Assembly: GCF_003201775.1 (NCBI RefSeq)
Contig: NZ_QJJZ01000004.1
Coordinates: forward strand, 216,643 to 280,642
Origin: Arenibacter sp. ARW7G5Y1
Lineage (GTDB): Bacteria > Bacteroidota > Bacteroidia > Flavobacteriales > Flavobacteriaceae
Length of the DNA stretch: 64,000 nucleotides
Reading direction: 5' to 3'
In this document: positions 36,553-46,708 of the stretch, in pieces
Numbering within the stretch: position 1 is the first letter of the stretch
Layout: every line of letters starts with the position of its first letter
Position numbers and translations under genes: made by a program
Notes under the pieces: generated by a model
Told to the model about the DNA's origin: nothing
What the model saw: the letters and a program-made list of their open reading frames with translations, nothing else
Databases searched by the model: none

Positions 36553-36836
36553 CGGTTGTAGTTGGTTGCTTAAAGGTATAAAATAATTTTAGCGGAGGGG
36601 AAGGGTTTTAAGACCGATAATGTAAATGTGTAAAATGAAATTGTGTCAATAATTAATAGTGTAGCTGCAATACTATCAAATAAATACTATATTTGAGAAA
36701 TTCAAAATTTGGGGCATGGCCAATTATTTGTTAATTAAAAAATGAGCAATACCCTTTTGATATTACTACCTCTAATTCCGTTATGTAAAATTTAAGCTTC
36801 TCCGTTAATCCAAATAATCTTTTTAAAATTTTATTG

Positions 36837-39800
36837 ATGAAAAATTACATTGCCCTTATCCTTGGTGTTTTTACATTGTTCCTTACTTCTTGTGATAGCA
36901 AGAAAAGGGAAGGCGAACCACGAATTTTGGTCTTTTCCAAGACCATGGGTTATAAGCATGCTTCCATACCCAGTGGATTGGAGGCAATTCAAAAGTTGGG
37001 AATGGACAACAAAATTGGTGTGGATACAACTAAAAATGCCGATATCTTTAATGATGACGACTTAAAAAAGTATTCGGCAATAGTATTTTTAAGTACCACG
37101 GGCAACATATTGGATGCTAAACAAGAAGCCGCCTTTGAAAGGTATATTCAGGCTGGTGGAGGTTTTGTGGGTGTACATGCCGCCACGGACACCGAATATG
37201 ATTGGAATTGGTATGGAAGATTGGTGGGTGCTTATTTTGCCAGTCATCCTGCAGGTACCCCTGAGGCCGATTTTATTATTAAGGACAATACTTTTGGGGC
37301 TACCAATATGTTTGCCGACTCCATCTGGCATCGAACCGATGAACTCTATAATTTTAAGAAAATAAATCCGGAGGTGAATGTTTTGATGACGGTAGATGAA
37401 AAGAGTTATGAAGGAGGTATTAATGGAGATCATCACCCCATGAGCTGGTATCATGAATATGACGGAGGCCGTGCCTTTTATACGGCCTTGGGCCATACCG
37501 AGGAAAGTTTTTCCGAGGAATTGTACTTAAAACATTTATTAGGGGGTATCCAATATGCCATAGGAAAGAATGAAATTTTGGATTATACCAAGGTAACCAC
37601 CCAAATTCCACCTGATTCCGATCGCTTTACCAAAGTTCCTCTGAAATATGGTGACTTTTTTGAGCCTACCGAAATGGCTATTTTGCCCAATAATGACATT
37701 TTGGTTTCCCAGAGACGGGGTGAAATAATGCTGTATAAAGCAGCTACCAAAGAATTGTCCCAAGTGGGGTTTTTGGATGTATATCATAAAACCCAAAATA
37801 CACCAAATGTAAATGCAGAGGAAGGGTTAATGGGGTTGCAAAAGGACCCCGATTTTGAGACCAATCATTGGATATATTTGTACTACAGCCCAACAGGGGA
37901 TAAGTGGGTGAACCGTTTGTCAAGATTTAAATTTGAGAACGATATTTTGGACACAACCACGGAGCAGATAATACTTGAAGTGGATAGTCAGCGTGAGATA
38001 TGTTGCCATACAGGGGGGTCAATTGCATTTGGACCGGATAATATGTTGTATTTATCTACAGGGGATAATTCCACACCTTTTAGTGAAAAAGGGGTGAAAT
38101 ACGTGAACAGTGGCTTTGCACCCTTAAACGATATCCCAGGAAAGGAACAGTACGATGCCCGTAGATCTTCAGGAAACACCAATGACCTGAGAGGGAAAAT
38201 ATTGCGAATTAAGGTAAATGAGGATGGTAGTTATAGTATCCCCGAAGGAAATTTATTTCCGGAAGGAACTGCCAAGACCAGGCCTGAAATATTTACCATG
38301 GGCCACAGAAATCCGTATAGAATATCTGTAGATCCCAAAAAGGGATATGTATATTGGGGAGATGTAGGGCCAGACGCCCGGGCAGATAGTTTGGACACCA
38401 GGGGGCCAAGGGGGTATGATGAAATGAATCAGGCTAGGGAGGCCGGAAATTTTGGTTGGCCATTCTTTATTGCGGATAATAAACCCTATCGTCAATATGA
38501 TTATGCTACGGGGGAGAGTGGAGATACTTTTGATCCCGAAAAACCCATAAACGACTCTAGAAACAATACGGGCCTTAGGGAACTTCCAAAAGCTATGCCT
38601 GCCTATGGTTTTTATCCATATGTAGCATCCCAAGAATTTCCCCAAACCGGTACCGGAGGTAGGAACGCTATGGCGGGTCCCGTGTATTATTCGGATCTCT
38701 ACAATGGGCCCAATGCACTGCCGGAATATTATGATGGAAAAGTATTGGTCTATGATTGGATACGTGGCTGGATGATGGCCGTTAGCCTGTTCCCTGATGG
38801 GGAATTCAATAAAATGGAGCCATTTGCAGACCAAATCAAAGTAAACAATCTTATAGATATGGAGGTTGGTCCTGATGGTAGGGTGTATCTATTGGAATAT
38901 GGTAGTGGTTGGTTTTCCAAAAATGATGATTCTGCATTGTCTTATATAGAATACAACGGGGGCAATAGACCACCGTTGATAGAGAATATTTCTGTGGATA
39001 AAACATCTGGAAAACTTCCTTTGACTATTACTGCAAAAGTAGAGGCAAGGGATAGGGAGCAGGATGAAATGACCTATGTGTGGCATTTCGGGAATGGTGA
39101 AACCAAGGAAACTACCACTCCCCATATTACCTATACCTATGATAATGTGGGGGACTATATTTTGTCCGCTACTGTTTTGGATAACAAGGAAGCTTCGGCC
39201 AAAAGTCAAGTTATTAATGTGGTGGCTGGAAATTCAAGGCCGGAAGTATCCATAGATATCAATGGGGGCAATTCATTATTTTTCGAGCCAGGGAGGCCTA
39301 TGAACTATAAGGTCACCGTTACCGATCCAGATGGTTCCGCAATAGATGAGGACAATATTTTTGTTTCCATAGATTATCTGGAAGGCATGGATGAAGCCTC
39401 ACTGTCATTGGGGCATCAAGAAGTCTCGGCGGTTGTTACCGGCAAGGCGTTAACAATGGCATTGGATTGTAAAACCTGCCACAAGGAAAAGGAAAAATCT
39501 GTTGGGCCTATGTACCGGGATATCGCTGAAAAGTACAAGAACGATAAAAAGGGATTAAGCTATCTGCAGTCTAAGATAATTTCGGGAGGTAGTGGCGTTT
39601 GGGGAGAAGTAACCATGCCTGCACATCCCAACCTTACCAAGGATGAATCTAGGCAGATAGGGCTCTATATCCAATCCCTTGCAAGTACGGCCGATAAAAA
39701 GAAATCCTTACCAGCTACGGGAAGCATAGTTCCAAACCCTACCAAGGGTGCAACTGTTATGGTAATTACGGCCAGTTATACAGATAATGGGGAAAACAAT

Positions 39801-39875
39801 GTTAAACCCTTGACGGGTTCTAAATCAGTGGTATTGCAATTGGATGCCAATGCCGACAACGCAGGGGCCAAGTAA
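36837..39875 (+). CDS. ThuA / sugar-dehydrogenase-like / PKD / cytochrome c multidomain lipoprotein
   Basis: A 1012-residue protein. Order: lipoprotein signal (cysteine 19, FLTSC); ThuA-like trehalose-utilisation domain about 28-250 (SKTMGYKHASIPSGLEAIQ, GGFVGVHAATDTEYDW, HHPMSWYHEY); GSDH-like beta-propeller about 265-700 (EMAILPNNDILVSQRRGEIM, MGHRNPYRI); PKD domain about 715-800 (YVWHFGNGETKETTTPHITY); cytochrome c domain about 860-965 with heme motif CKTCH near 878-882 and a likely axial Met in VTMPAHPNL. It probably oxidises a carbohydrate or polyol at the periplasmic face and passes electrons to its own heme. The fusion is seen in Bacteroidota and Planctomycetes; the substrate is unproven. 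An alternative TTG start is one codon upstream. Confidence 0.9.
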   Translation: MKNYIALILGVFTLFLTSCDSKKREGEPRILVFSKTMGYKHASIPSGLEAIQKLGMDNKIGVDTTKNADIFNDDDLKKYSAIVFLSTTGNILDAKQEAAFERYIQAGGGFVGVHAATDTEYDWNWYGRLVGAYFASHPAGTPEADFIIKDNTFGATNMFADSIWHRTDELYNFKKINPEVNVLMTVDEKSYEGGINGDHHPMSWYHEYDGGRAFYTALGHTEESFSEELYLKHLLGGIQYAIGKNEILDYTKVTTQIPPDSDRFTKVPLKYGDFFEPTEMAILPNNDILVSQRRGEIMLYKAATKELSQVGFLDVYHKTQNTPNVNAEEGLMGLQKDPDFETNHWIYLYYSPTGDKWVNRLSRFKFENDILDTTTEQIILEVDSQREICCHTGGSIAFGPDNMLYLSTGDNSTPFSEKGVKYVNSGFAPLNDIPGKEQYDARRSSGNTNDLRGKILRIKVNEDGSYSIPEGNLFPEGTAKTRPEIFTMGHRNPYRISVDPKKGYVYWGDVGPDARADSLDTRGPRGYDEMNQAREAGNFGWPFFIADNKPYRQYDYATGESGDTFDPEKPINDSRNNTGLRELPKAMPAYGFYPYVASQEFPQTGTGGRNAMAGPVYYSDLYNGPNALPEYYDGKVLVYDWIRGWMMAVSLFPDGEFNKMEPFADQIKVNNLIDMEVGPDGRVYLLEYGSGWFSKNDDSALSYIEYNGGNRPPLIENISVDKTSGKLPLTITAKVEARDREQDEMTYVWHFGNGETKETTTPHITYTYDNVGDYILSATVLDNKEASAKSQVINVVAGNSRPEVSIDINGGNSLFFEPGRPMNYKVTVTDPDGSAIDEDNIFVSIDYLEGMDEASLSLGHQEVSAVVTGKALTMALDCKTCHKEKEKSVGPMYRDIAEKYKNDKKGLSYLQSKIISGGSGVWGEVTMPAHPNLTKDESRQIGLYIQSLASTADKKKSLPATGSIVPNPTKGATVMVITASYTDNGENNVKPLTGSKSVVLQLDANADNAGAK

Positions 39876-40126
39876 AAATGGTTATAGACCTGTGGAACTT
39901 CCGGCTATTGTTGTAAAAAGAACCATTCCTATGGCTAAAGTTGGTTGATGGATGCTTTATAAGGAGGTGGTGTGTTTTGGGATCCGGTACAGGAAATTTA
40001 GGGACGCCTTATGCTTATTTTTACGGTTCCAGCCAAAGATTGTTCCCGGGTCCATAATAGGGGTAGCTACATTTTCTGGGTGGAACAGGAGTAGCTAATC
40101 TAAGATATTTGGTTTTCAGGGAATTT

Positions 40127-40888
40127 TTATTGGTTCATCCAGTTTTTAAATTCGGAGGCTTTTGCCTTGCTTACGATTACTTGTTCCGTATGGGGTGGGA
40201 TAACACCAATGATCAGCTTCCCGTTAAAATATTGTTTTATTCCGGCAATGGCATCCCTTTGCGCTATGAACTGTCTATTTAGTCGGTAAAAGTTAGACGG
40301 GTCGAGGTCGTTTTCAATATCCTCCAATTTCTGGTCAATAGTATGGGTCCGCCTGTCTTTTGTGACAGCCTTAACTATTCCGTTTTCAATGAATAGATAG
40401 GCAATTTTATCAGTTTTCAAAGGAATTAGTTCATCGCGATAATGCACTAAATACATGGATTTATAGGTCTTTTTTTGATCCTTCAATAGGCTTAGGAGTC
40501 CTTCCACTTGATTGGTGATAAGCCCCTTGCCCTTTAATTGCCCTTTGAACTGTTCCAAGCTAACTTCCAATTCATCCTCGTCTATTGGTTTTAACAAATA
40601 ATCAATGCTATTGAGTTTAAATGCCTGTAAGGCATATTGGTCATAGGCCGTGGTAAAGATAATTGGAGCATCAATTTTAACGGCATCAAAAATTTCAAAA
40701 GATAGTCCATCGGCTAGATGGATGTCCATAAAAACTAGGTCGGCTTCCTGGTTTTTGGTAAAATAATCAATAGCCGTTTTTACTGAATCCAAAACGGCCA
40801 ATATCTCAAGCTTATCTTGGAGGTTTTTAAGCATGTAGGCAAGATTTTCACTTGCAGCCAATTCATCTTCTACAATTACTATTTTCAT
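40127..40888 (-). CDS. LytTR-family response regulator
   Basis: A 253-residue protein. Receiver domain about 1-120: acidic pair EDE near 7-9, phosphoacceptor Asp55 in LVFMDIHLADG, and lysine near 100 in DYLLKPID. A LytTR DNA-binding domain about 145-250 (YLVHYRDELIPLKTDKIAYL, then LNRQFIAQRDAI). It overlaps the upstream histidine kinase gene by 4 bp, so the two form one transcriptional and translational unit. The target is unknown. Confidence 0.95.
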   Translation of the reverse strand: MKIVIVEDELAASENLAYMLKNLQDKLEILAVLDSVKTAIDYFTKNQEADLVFMDIHLADGLSFEIFDAVKIDAPIIFTTAYDQYALQAFKLNSIDYLLKPIDEDELEVSLEQFKGQLKGKGLITNQVEGLLSLLKDQKKTYKSMYLVHYRDELIPLKTDKIAYLFIENGIVKAVTKDRRTHTIDQKLEDIENDLDPSNFYRLNRQFIAQRDAIAGIKQYFNGKLIIGVIPPHTEQVIVSKAKASEFKNWMNQ

Positions 40889-41922
40889 GTCATTCTGTTC
40901 AAGGGTAGTTTTACTCTAAAAATATCACTCTGCTTGTCTATGATAATTTGTTGTTTACGTATCATATAATAGCGTTTGTACAGGTTTAGAAGCCCATTTC
41001 CCGTGCCTTCTGCCAGGGTGGAGCGAGGCCGTACCTTGTTTTCCACATAAATGCATTCATCTTGCGAATAGATGTTCACTTTTAGCGGGTGCGTTTCCGA
41101 AATTTCATTGTGCTTCACGGCGTTTTCTGCCAATAATTGTAAGGCCAATGGGGGAATTTTTCTGTCGAGATAGCTTTCGTCAATGGCAATATCAATTTGA
41201 AAACGGTTCCTGTATCTTGTTTTTATTAAGTAGGTATAGCTTTCCAAAAATTTAAGCTCCTCTTTTAAAGAGACCAGATCCCTATCCCCGCTTTGTAATA
41301 TATAGCGGTACATAAAGGAAAGTTTTTTAACAAACATAGTAGCCTCCTTATTGTCCCGAATAAGGGAATTGAGTGTATTAAGGGAATTGAAAAGAAAATG
41401 CGGGTTGATTTGATTCTTTAATGCAGAAAGTTCATTTTGAAGGTTCTGTTGTTTCAAATATTCATTTTCCAGAATATTTTGCCGCTGAATAATTTGAAGT
41501 CTTAAAATTCTGGATATAAATATTATGATAATGAGGACTACTATAAATATAAAAACCTGAAAATCCTCCTCCCTATTGGAAATGTCTTTGTCAACTAAAA
41601 ACGGATAAATAAAATCTAACAATAGAATTGTTGATACAAGGATTCCAATATTGCCCGAGAGCCTCAGTACCCATACAATTAAACGGTTCCTTTTGGGGAT
41701 ACGATAAATAAAATTGGTATTGAATTGCAGTGCAGACCATGAAAAAAGGAAGAAAAACCAGAATTTAAGATCAAGATCCACAAACAGTTCACTGGAGAAA
41801 ATCTCTTTATTAAAGCCGGTCGATCTGAAGAGGGATATGGTAAGCGGAAGGGTCACTAAAACAGCAATCAGGATGGCAATTTTTATTATTTCAAGCTGTT
41901 TTACCCGTTTTATAGTGTCCAT
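40885..41922 (-). CDS. LytS/YehU-type sensor histidine kinase
   Basis: A 345-residue membrane kinase. Four predicted membrane helices lie in about residues 12-145, followed by a helical linker. The His_kinase domain has LKNQINPHFLFNSLNTLNSL (phosphoacceptor His near 183), the N box LLAENAVKHNEI and the G box EGTGNGLLNLYKRYY. No separate sensor domain is present, so the signal is read in or near the membrane. It is coupled to the LytTR regulator by a 4-bp overlap. Confidence 0.94.
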   Translation of the reverse strand: MDTIKRVKQLEIIKIAILIAVLVTLPLTISLFRSTGFNKEIFSSELFVDLDLKFWFFFLFSWSALQFNTNFIYRIPKRNRLIVWVLRLSGNIGILVSTILLLDFIYPFLVDKDISNREEDFQVFIFIVVLIIIIFISRILRLQIIQRQNILENEYLKQQNLQNELSALKNQINPHFLFNSLNTLNSLIRDNKEATMFVKKLSFMYRYILQSGDRDLVSLKEELKFLESYTYLIKTRYRNRFQIDIAIDESYLDRKIPPLALQLLAENAVKHNEISETHPLKVNIYSQDECIYVENKVRPRSTLAEGTGNGLLNLYKRYYMIRKQQIIIDKQSDIFRVKLPLNRMT

Positions 41923-42008
41923 ATTAGCTAAGTTGTTTTAAATATACTTCATTACGTCTCCTTATCATAGTCCTCGAGATGGATTTTCTTATTCCCCCAA
42001 TTTAGTGT

Positions 42009-42040
42009 AAAAAAAAGCCCCTGAATAAAGTCAAGGGCTT
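42009..42040 (-). terminator. Terminator of the acidic repeat protein gene
   Basis: On the minus strand AAGCCCTTGA pairs with TCAGGGGCTT (10 pairs, one U-G) around a 6-base loop, followed by a run of T. Confidence 0.8.
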
Positions 42041-42066
42041 GTTGGTGATAAACTCATGTATCTTTG

Positions 42067-42549
42067 TTATTTGGCATAAGCGTCAAATCCCTTGGGTAGA
42101 TAGTTCATTACTTCAAAGCCAAGATCAATTTCTTCTTCAATCTCTTCTATGATAATATTGTTTAGGTTCAGCTCCATGCCTTGGTACGCATTGAAACCAA
42201 TTGGCAGGTATTGTGCAGGATCAAAGCCGAGAACAATTTCTTCTTCCATCTCCATAACAACAATTTTGGTAAGGTCAAATCCCATGCCCCTATATGCGTT
42301 GAAGTCTAATGGTAAGTAGGGAGTAGGGTCAAAATTGAGTACAATTTCTTCCTCTTCTTCAATAAGGTCAATATCCTCCAAGCTTAAATTTCTTACTTCT
42401 TCATCCATAAGCAATCCTTCGGCAAAGGGGTTATGGGATTCAATATAACAATTAATGTCATCTGAATTTAAACATTTGTCCTTCCCTGAAAATGAGAACA
42501 ATGAGAGGGATACTAACATGGTACTTAATAATAAAGCTATGTTTTTCAT
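42067..42549 (-). CDS. Secreted acidic protein with three YLPxxFNAY repeats
   Basis: A 160-residue protein with a Sec signal peptide (MKNIALLLSTMLVSLSLFSF). After a linker with one cysteine pair it has three copies of a unit of about 36 residues: EEEEIVLNFDPTPYLPLDFN, EEEIVLGFDPAQYLPIGFNA and EEEIDLGFEVMNYLPKGFDA. The consensus is (E)3-4-I-x-L-x-F-[DE]-x3-YLP-x2-F-[ND]-AY. It is strongly acidic. I do not know the family. It has its own promoter-like TATCTTTG box and its own terminator, and it lies upstream of the LytS/LytTR pair. Repeats this short could bind a polymer or cation or be cut into peptides; nothing proves either. Confidence 0.78.
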   Translation of the reverse strand: MKNIALLLSTMLVSLSLFSFSGKDKCLNSDDINCYIESHNPFAEGLLMDEEVRNLSLEDIDLIEEEEEIVLNFDPTPYLPLDFNAYRGMGFDLTKIVVMEMEEEIVLGFDPAQYLPIGFNAYQGMELNLNNIIIEEIEEEIDLGFEVMNYLPKGFDAYAK

Positions 42550-42595
42550 GATATGTAATTTTATGAATATTTGGATATGCATCTTATTTCAGGTG

Positions 42596-42603
42596 CAAAG
42601 ATA
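42596..42603 (-). promoter_or_regulatory. Probable promoter -7 element of the acidic repeat protein
   Basis: TATCTTTG on the minus strand, 47 bp ahead of the start codon, matches the Bacteroidota TAnnTTTG consensus. The -33 element is not clear. Confidence 0.45.
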
Positions 42604-42828
42604 ATGGGCGTATCCACTTTTTTTAGGTAGATACTAAGTGAAGTGGACTAAATGGGGGGTGAAACGGCTATGGGGTAAACTGAACCGAACCTGATTTGGT
42701 AAACAAAGTGATAATAATGGTGCCGTATGGCCCTTTCACAACAAGATCTGCCGGTAAACGGCCAGCTGTTTATGGTTGGTTTAACGTAGGAAATGGTGGG
42801 TCTGGACTAGGGTGTCTACCCATGATCG

Positions 42829-43512
42829 TTAAACGGCCCTTTGTATTACTTCAAAAACCTTGTTGCCATCACACTTCAAAGTTTTGGATGGATATTTAAG
42901 AATAAGGGCGTAGTCATGGGTGGCCATTAGGATGGTCCTTCCGGTCTTGTTGATATCCTGAAGAACCTTCATTACTTCCACACTGGTCTGTGGGTCAAGA
43001 TTCCCTGTAGGCTCGTCTGCCAGAATTAGGTCTGGATCATTCAGTAAAGCTCGGGCTATTGCGATACGTTGTTGTTCCCCGCCGGAAAGTTCATGGGGAA
43101 ATTTAAAACCTTTCGTTTTCATTCCCACCTTATCCAGGACATCTTCAATCTTGGCGTTCATTTCGCTCCGGTCTTTCCAGCCGGTAGCCTTTAGAACAAA
43201 AAGAAGATTGTTATTTACATTGCGATCCGGTAATAATTTAAAATCCTGAAAAACTACCCCTAATTTTCTTCTCAGATAAGGAATCTCCTTTTCCTTTAAG
43301 GTGGTTAGATCGAAATCTACAATATGGCCACTTCCTTGTTTTAATGGAAGATCGCCATATAAAGTTTTCATAAAGCTGCTCTTTCCGCTGCCTGTTTTTC
43401 CAATAAGGTACACGAATTCCCCTTTTTTGATTTCAAGGCTGATATCGTTCAATACCAAATTTTCTCCCTGAAATACCGCTACATCCTTCAGCTGCAATAT
43501 GCTTTCGCCCAT
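42829..43512 (-). CDS. ftsE: Cell division ATP-binding protein FtsE
   Basis: A 227-residue ABC ATPase: Walker [10 protein letters not shown] (38-46), Q loop [10 protein letters not shown], signature [15 protein letters not shown], Walker [13 protein letters not shown], and switch His in MATHDYAL. The [13 protein letters not shown] segment and length are typical of FtsE. With FtsX it forms a complex that activates peptidoglycan hydrolases during division. FtsX is not adjacent here, as is common in flavobacteria. It is divergent from the TPR gene. Confidence 0.9.
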   Translation of the reverse strand: MGESILQLKDVAVFQGENLVLNDISLEIKKGEFVYLIGKTGSGKSSFMKTLYGDLPLKQGSGHIVDFDLTTLKEKEIPYLRRKLGVVFQDFKLLPDRNVNNNLLFVLKATGWKDRSEMNAKIEDVLDKVGMKTKGFKFPHELSGGEQQRIAIARALLNDPDLILADEPTGNLDPQTSVEVMKVLQDINKTGRTILMATHDYALILKYPSKTLKCDGNKVFEVIQRAV

Positions 43513-43659
43513 AGTTTTTAATGTTGATATAAAAGTAATAAGTTCCTTTGGAATTAAGTCAAATCTTCTTGAAAAATCTTTTTCTTTATCATATACTTAG
43601 GGACAATATTTATCGTTATATAATTTAATTACGGTAATTCTTAACTTCTAGAGAACACT

Positions 43660-46600
43660 ATGCTAAGAAAAAAAACCGCTGTTATACTGTGTTTTGTTGG
43701 GTCTTTGTTTTACGTAAGTGCCCAAGAATCCGAAATCTATACTTTTGACCAAAAGGACTACCAGGAAGCTTTGGCCTTGTATAACAATAAACAGTATCAG
43801 GCAGCCCAGACTATCTTTGAAAAGGTAAAAAATAATACCAGGGATGAAGAGACCCAGGCCAATAGTGCGTATTATGCCGCTACTGCGGCAATTCGCCTGA
43901 ATCAGTTGGGGGCCGATAGGTTGATGGAGGACTTTGTGGAAAAGTATCCAACTTCAACCAAACGCAATTCTGCCTACCTCGATGTGGCCGATTATTATTT
44001 TGCAACCGGAAAGTATCCGTATGCCTTAAAATGGTATACCAAGGTAGATCAGAGTTCCATGTCCAGGAAGGATAAGGAGCGTTTCAATTTTAACAATGGA
44101 TATGCCTTGTTCTCCTCCAACAAGCCAAAAGAGGCGGAACGATACTTAAATCAGGTGACCACCTCTCCAACCTATGGTTCCCAAGCCAAGTATTACTTGG
44201 GGTATATTGCTTATCAGCAGGACGATTATGCCCAGGCCAATCAGCGTTTTGATCAGATTACCGACCAAGAATTGTTGGAAGAAAAGCTGTCCTATTATCA
44301 GGCGGATATGAACTTTAAATTGGGCAAGTTTGAAGAGGCTATTGCCTTGGCTAAAAAACAATTGCCCAAATCTGACCGAAATGAAGTTTCGGAGCTCAAT
44401 AAAATTATTGGTGAGAGTTATTTCAACCTAAAACAATATGCCAATGCCATACCCTATTTGGCCGAATACAAAGGGAAAAGAGGCAAGTGGAGCAATACCG
44501 ATTATTATCTATTGGGCTACTCCTATTACATGCAGGGAGATTATGCCAATGGAATACAGCAATTCAACAAAATAATTGACGGTAACAATGAAGTTTCCCA
44601 AAATGCCTATTATCATTTGGCGGAATGTTATCTAAAGCTGGACAAAAAACAAGAGGCCTTGAATGCCTTTAGAAATGCCTCCCAAATGGATTTCAATACA
44701 GAAATTCAAAAGGATGCCTATCTCAATTATGCGCGACTGAGCTATGAAATAGGGAATGCGTACGAACCTGTACCCCAAGTTTTGACAACATATTTGGAAA
44801 AATATCCCAATGATTCCCATAAAGCGGAGATGCAGGAACTTTTGGTGGACTCCTATATTACTTCCAAAAATTTTGCCGGTGCTATGGAGTTATTGGAGAA
44901 AAACAAAAATTTTGCCAGTAAGGCTACTTATCAAAAGGTGGCGTTTTACAGGGGAGTGGAATTGTTCTTGGAGTTGAATTATGAGGAAGCATCGGCAGTG
45001 TTCAAGAAATCCCTGGACAATGCGGAAGATCAATACTTCAAGGCCAGGTCTAGCTACTGGAAAGCGGAATCGGATTACAATATGAACCGCTTTGACGATG
45101 CCTTGGCCGGATATCTTCAATTCAAATCGATTCCCAGCGCCAAATCAACCCCTGAATTCAAGGATTTAAATTATAATTTGGCATACACCTATTTTAAACT
45201 GAGAAACTATACCAATGCCATTGCCGCGTTTTCCAGTTATGTGGAGACCAATAATGGCGATAGCGAAAAACTCAACGATGCATACCTACGCTTGGGGGAT
45301 AGTTATTTTGTAAGCAGTAAGTATTGGCCAGCTATAGAAACCTATAACAAGGCAATTGCGCGAAATAGTCCTTCCAGCGATTATGCTGCCTACCAAAAAG
45401 CATTGAGCTACGGGTTTGTGGACAGGAGTGCTACCAAAATAGAAGAGCTTTCCAATTTTGTGTCCAGGTATCCCAATTCGACCCTAAAGGACGATGCCTT
45501 GTTTGAACTGGCCAATTCCTATGTGAGGGCCAATAATACGGAAAGAGGCTTGCAGTTATACGATCAGCTTACCATGGATTATAAAGGTAGCTCTTTGGTG
45601 CCACAGGCCATGCTGCGTCAGGGATTGGTACATTATAATGCCAATCGCAATGAACAGGCTTTGGCCAAATTTAAAACGGTAGTTAGGGACCACCCCAACA
45701 CTCAGGAAGCGTTACAGGCCGTAACAACGGCCAAGCTGATATATGTAGACCTAGGTAGGGTGAATGAATATGCCCAATGGGTTAAAGGTCTCGATTTTGT
45801 TGAGGTTACCGATACAGAACTGGATAATGCTACATTTGAATCTGCGGACAAGCAATATATTGAAGGTAATCAAGATGCAGCCATAAGAGGGTATGAGGCC
45901 TATGTTAAACAATTTCCAAACGGATTGAATGCCTTAAAAGCCAATTTTAATTTGGCGCAATTATATTTTGGTAAAGGTCAGAAGGATAAAGCACTGCCCT
46001 ATTTTAAAAATGTGGCAGGCAAAGGGGCCAATGAATACGCTGAACAGGCACTTACAAGGGTATGTGAGATCTATGTGGGCAAAAATGATTATACGACAGC
46101 CATTCCTTTCTTGGAAGAACTGGAATCCAAGGCGGAAATTCAACAGAATATCACCTTTGCCCAGTCCAATTTGATGAAGGGTTATTATGAGCGGTCAGAC
46201 TACGCCAAGACAATTCAATATGCTACCAAGGTGTTGTCTAACACCAAGATCGATAACCGTATAAAAAGTGATGCGCAAATAATGATCGCAAGATCGGCTA
46301 TTCAGACCAAGGATGAGAACAGGGCAGAAAAGGCGTATTCGGAAGTGCTTAAGATTGCAACGGGAGATTTAGCTGCCGAGGCACTTTATTATGATGCTTA
46401 TTTTAAGAATAAGGCCCAAGATTACGAGGCTTCCAATGCTTCGGTACAAAAATTGGCCAAGGACTACGCAGGATATAAAGAGTGGAGTGCCAAAGGTTTG
46501 ATCATTATGGCCAAAAATTTCTATGCTTTGGGTGATGCCTTCCAAGCAACCTATATTTTGGATAGTGTTATTGCCAATTTCGGGGATTATCCGGAAATAG

Positions 46601-46683
46601 TGGCCCAAGCCAAACAGGAGTCATCCATTATTAAGGCAAAAGAAGCACAAAGTAATTCCTCTATCAATCCAGAGGGCAATTAA
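43660..46683 (+). CDS. Large tetratricopeptide-repeat protein
   Basis: A 1007-residue protein with a signal peptide (about 1-21, ending FYVSAQ) and TPR units along nearly its whole length (for example YQAAQTIFEKVKNNTRDEET, FEEAIALAKKQLPKSDRNEV, AYYHLAECYLKLDKKQEALN). The N-terminal part resembles YbgF/BamD-like TPR arrays. It is located in the periplasm or attached to the outer membrane, where it would act as a protein-binding scaffold. A gene for a plugless barrel follows 25 bp downstream, so the two probably work together at the outer membrane. The client is unknown. Confidence 0.9.
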   Translation: MLRKKTAVILCFVGSLFYVSAQESEIYTFDQKDYQEALALYNNKQYQAAQTIFEKVKNNTRDEETQANSAYYAATAAIRLNQLGADRLMEDFVEKYPTSTKRNSAYLDVADYYFATGKYPYALKWYTKVDQSSMSRKDKERFNFNNGYALFSSNKPKEAERYLNQVTTSPTYGSQAKYYLGYIAYQQDDYAQANQRFDQITDQELLEEKLSYYQADMNFKLGKFEEAIALAKKQLPKSDRNEVSELNKIIGESYFNLKQYANAIPYLAEYKGKRGKWSNTDYYLLGYSYYMQGDYANGIQQFNKIIDGNNEVSQNAYYHLAECYLKLDKKQEALNAFRNASQMDFNTEIQKDAYLNYARLSYEIGNAYEPVPQVLTTYLEKYPNDSHKAEMQELLVDSYITSKNFAGAMELLEKNKNFASKATYQKVAFYRGVELFLELNYEEASAVFKKSLDNAEDQYFKARSSYWKAESDYNMNRFDDALAGYLQFKSIPSAKSTPEFKDLNYNLAYTYFKLRNYTNAIAAFSSYVETNNGDSEKLNDAYLRLGDSYFVSSKYWPAIETYNKAIARNSPSSDYAAYQKALSYGFVDRSATKIEELSNFVSRYPNSTLKDDALFELANSYVRANNTERGLQLYDQLTMDYKGSSLVPQAMLRQGLVHYNANRNEQALAKFKTVVRDHPNTQEALQAVTTAKLIYVDLGRVNEYAQWVKGLDFVEVTDTELDNATFESADKQYIEGNQDAAIRGYEAYVKQFPNGLNALKANFNLAQLYFGKGQKDKALPYFKNVAGKGANEYAEQALTRVCEIYVGKNDYTTAIPFLEELESKAEIQQNITFAQSNLMKGYYERSDYAKTIQYATKVLSNTKIDNRIKSDAQIMIARSAIQTKDENRAEKAYSEVLKIATGDLAAEALYYDAYFKNKAQDYEASNASVQKLAKDYAGYKEWSAKGLIIMAKNFYALGDAFQATYILDSVIANFGDYPEIVAQAKQESSIIKAKEAQSNSSINPEGN

Positions 46684-46708
46684 AATTTCCTTGCAAAAAG
46701 AACACAAT

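Noticed and set aside
38253-38834. 193-residue minus-strand open frame
   Set aside because: It is antisense to the conserved dehydrogenase propeller domain. No recognisable domain and no ribosome site.
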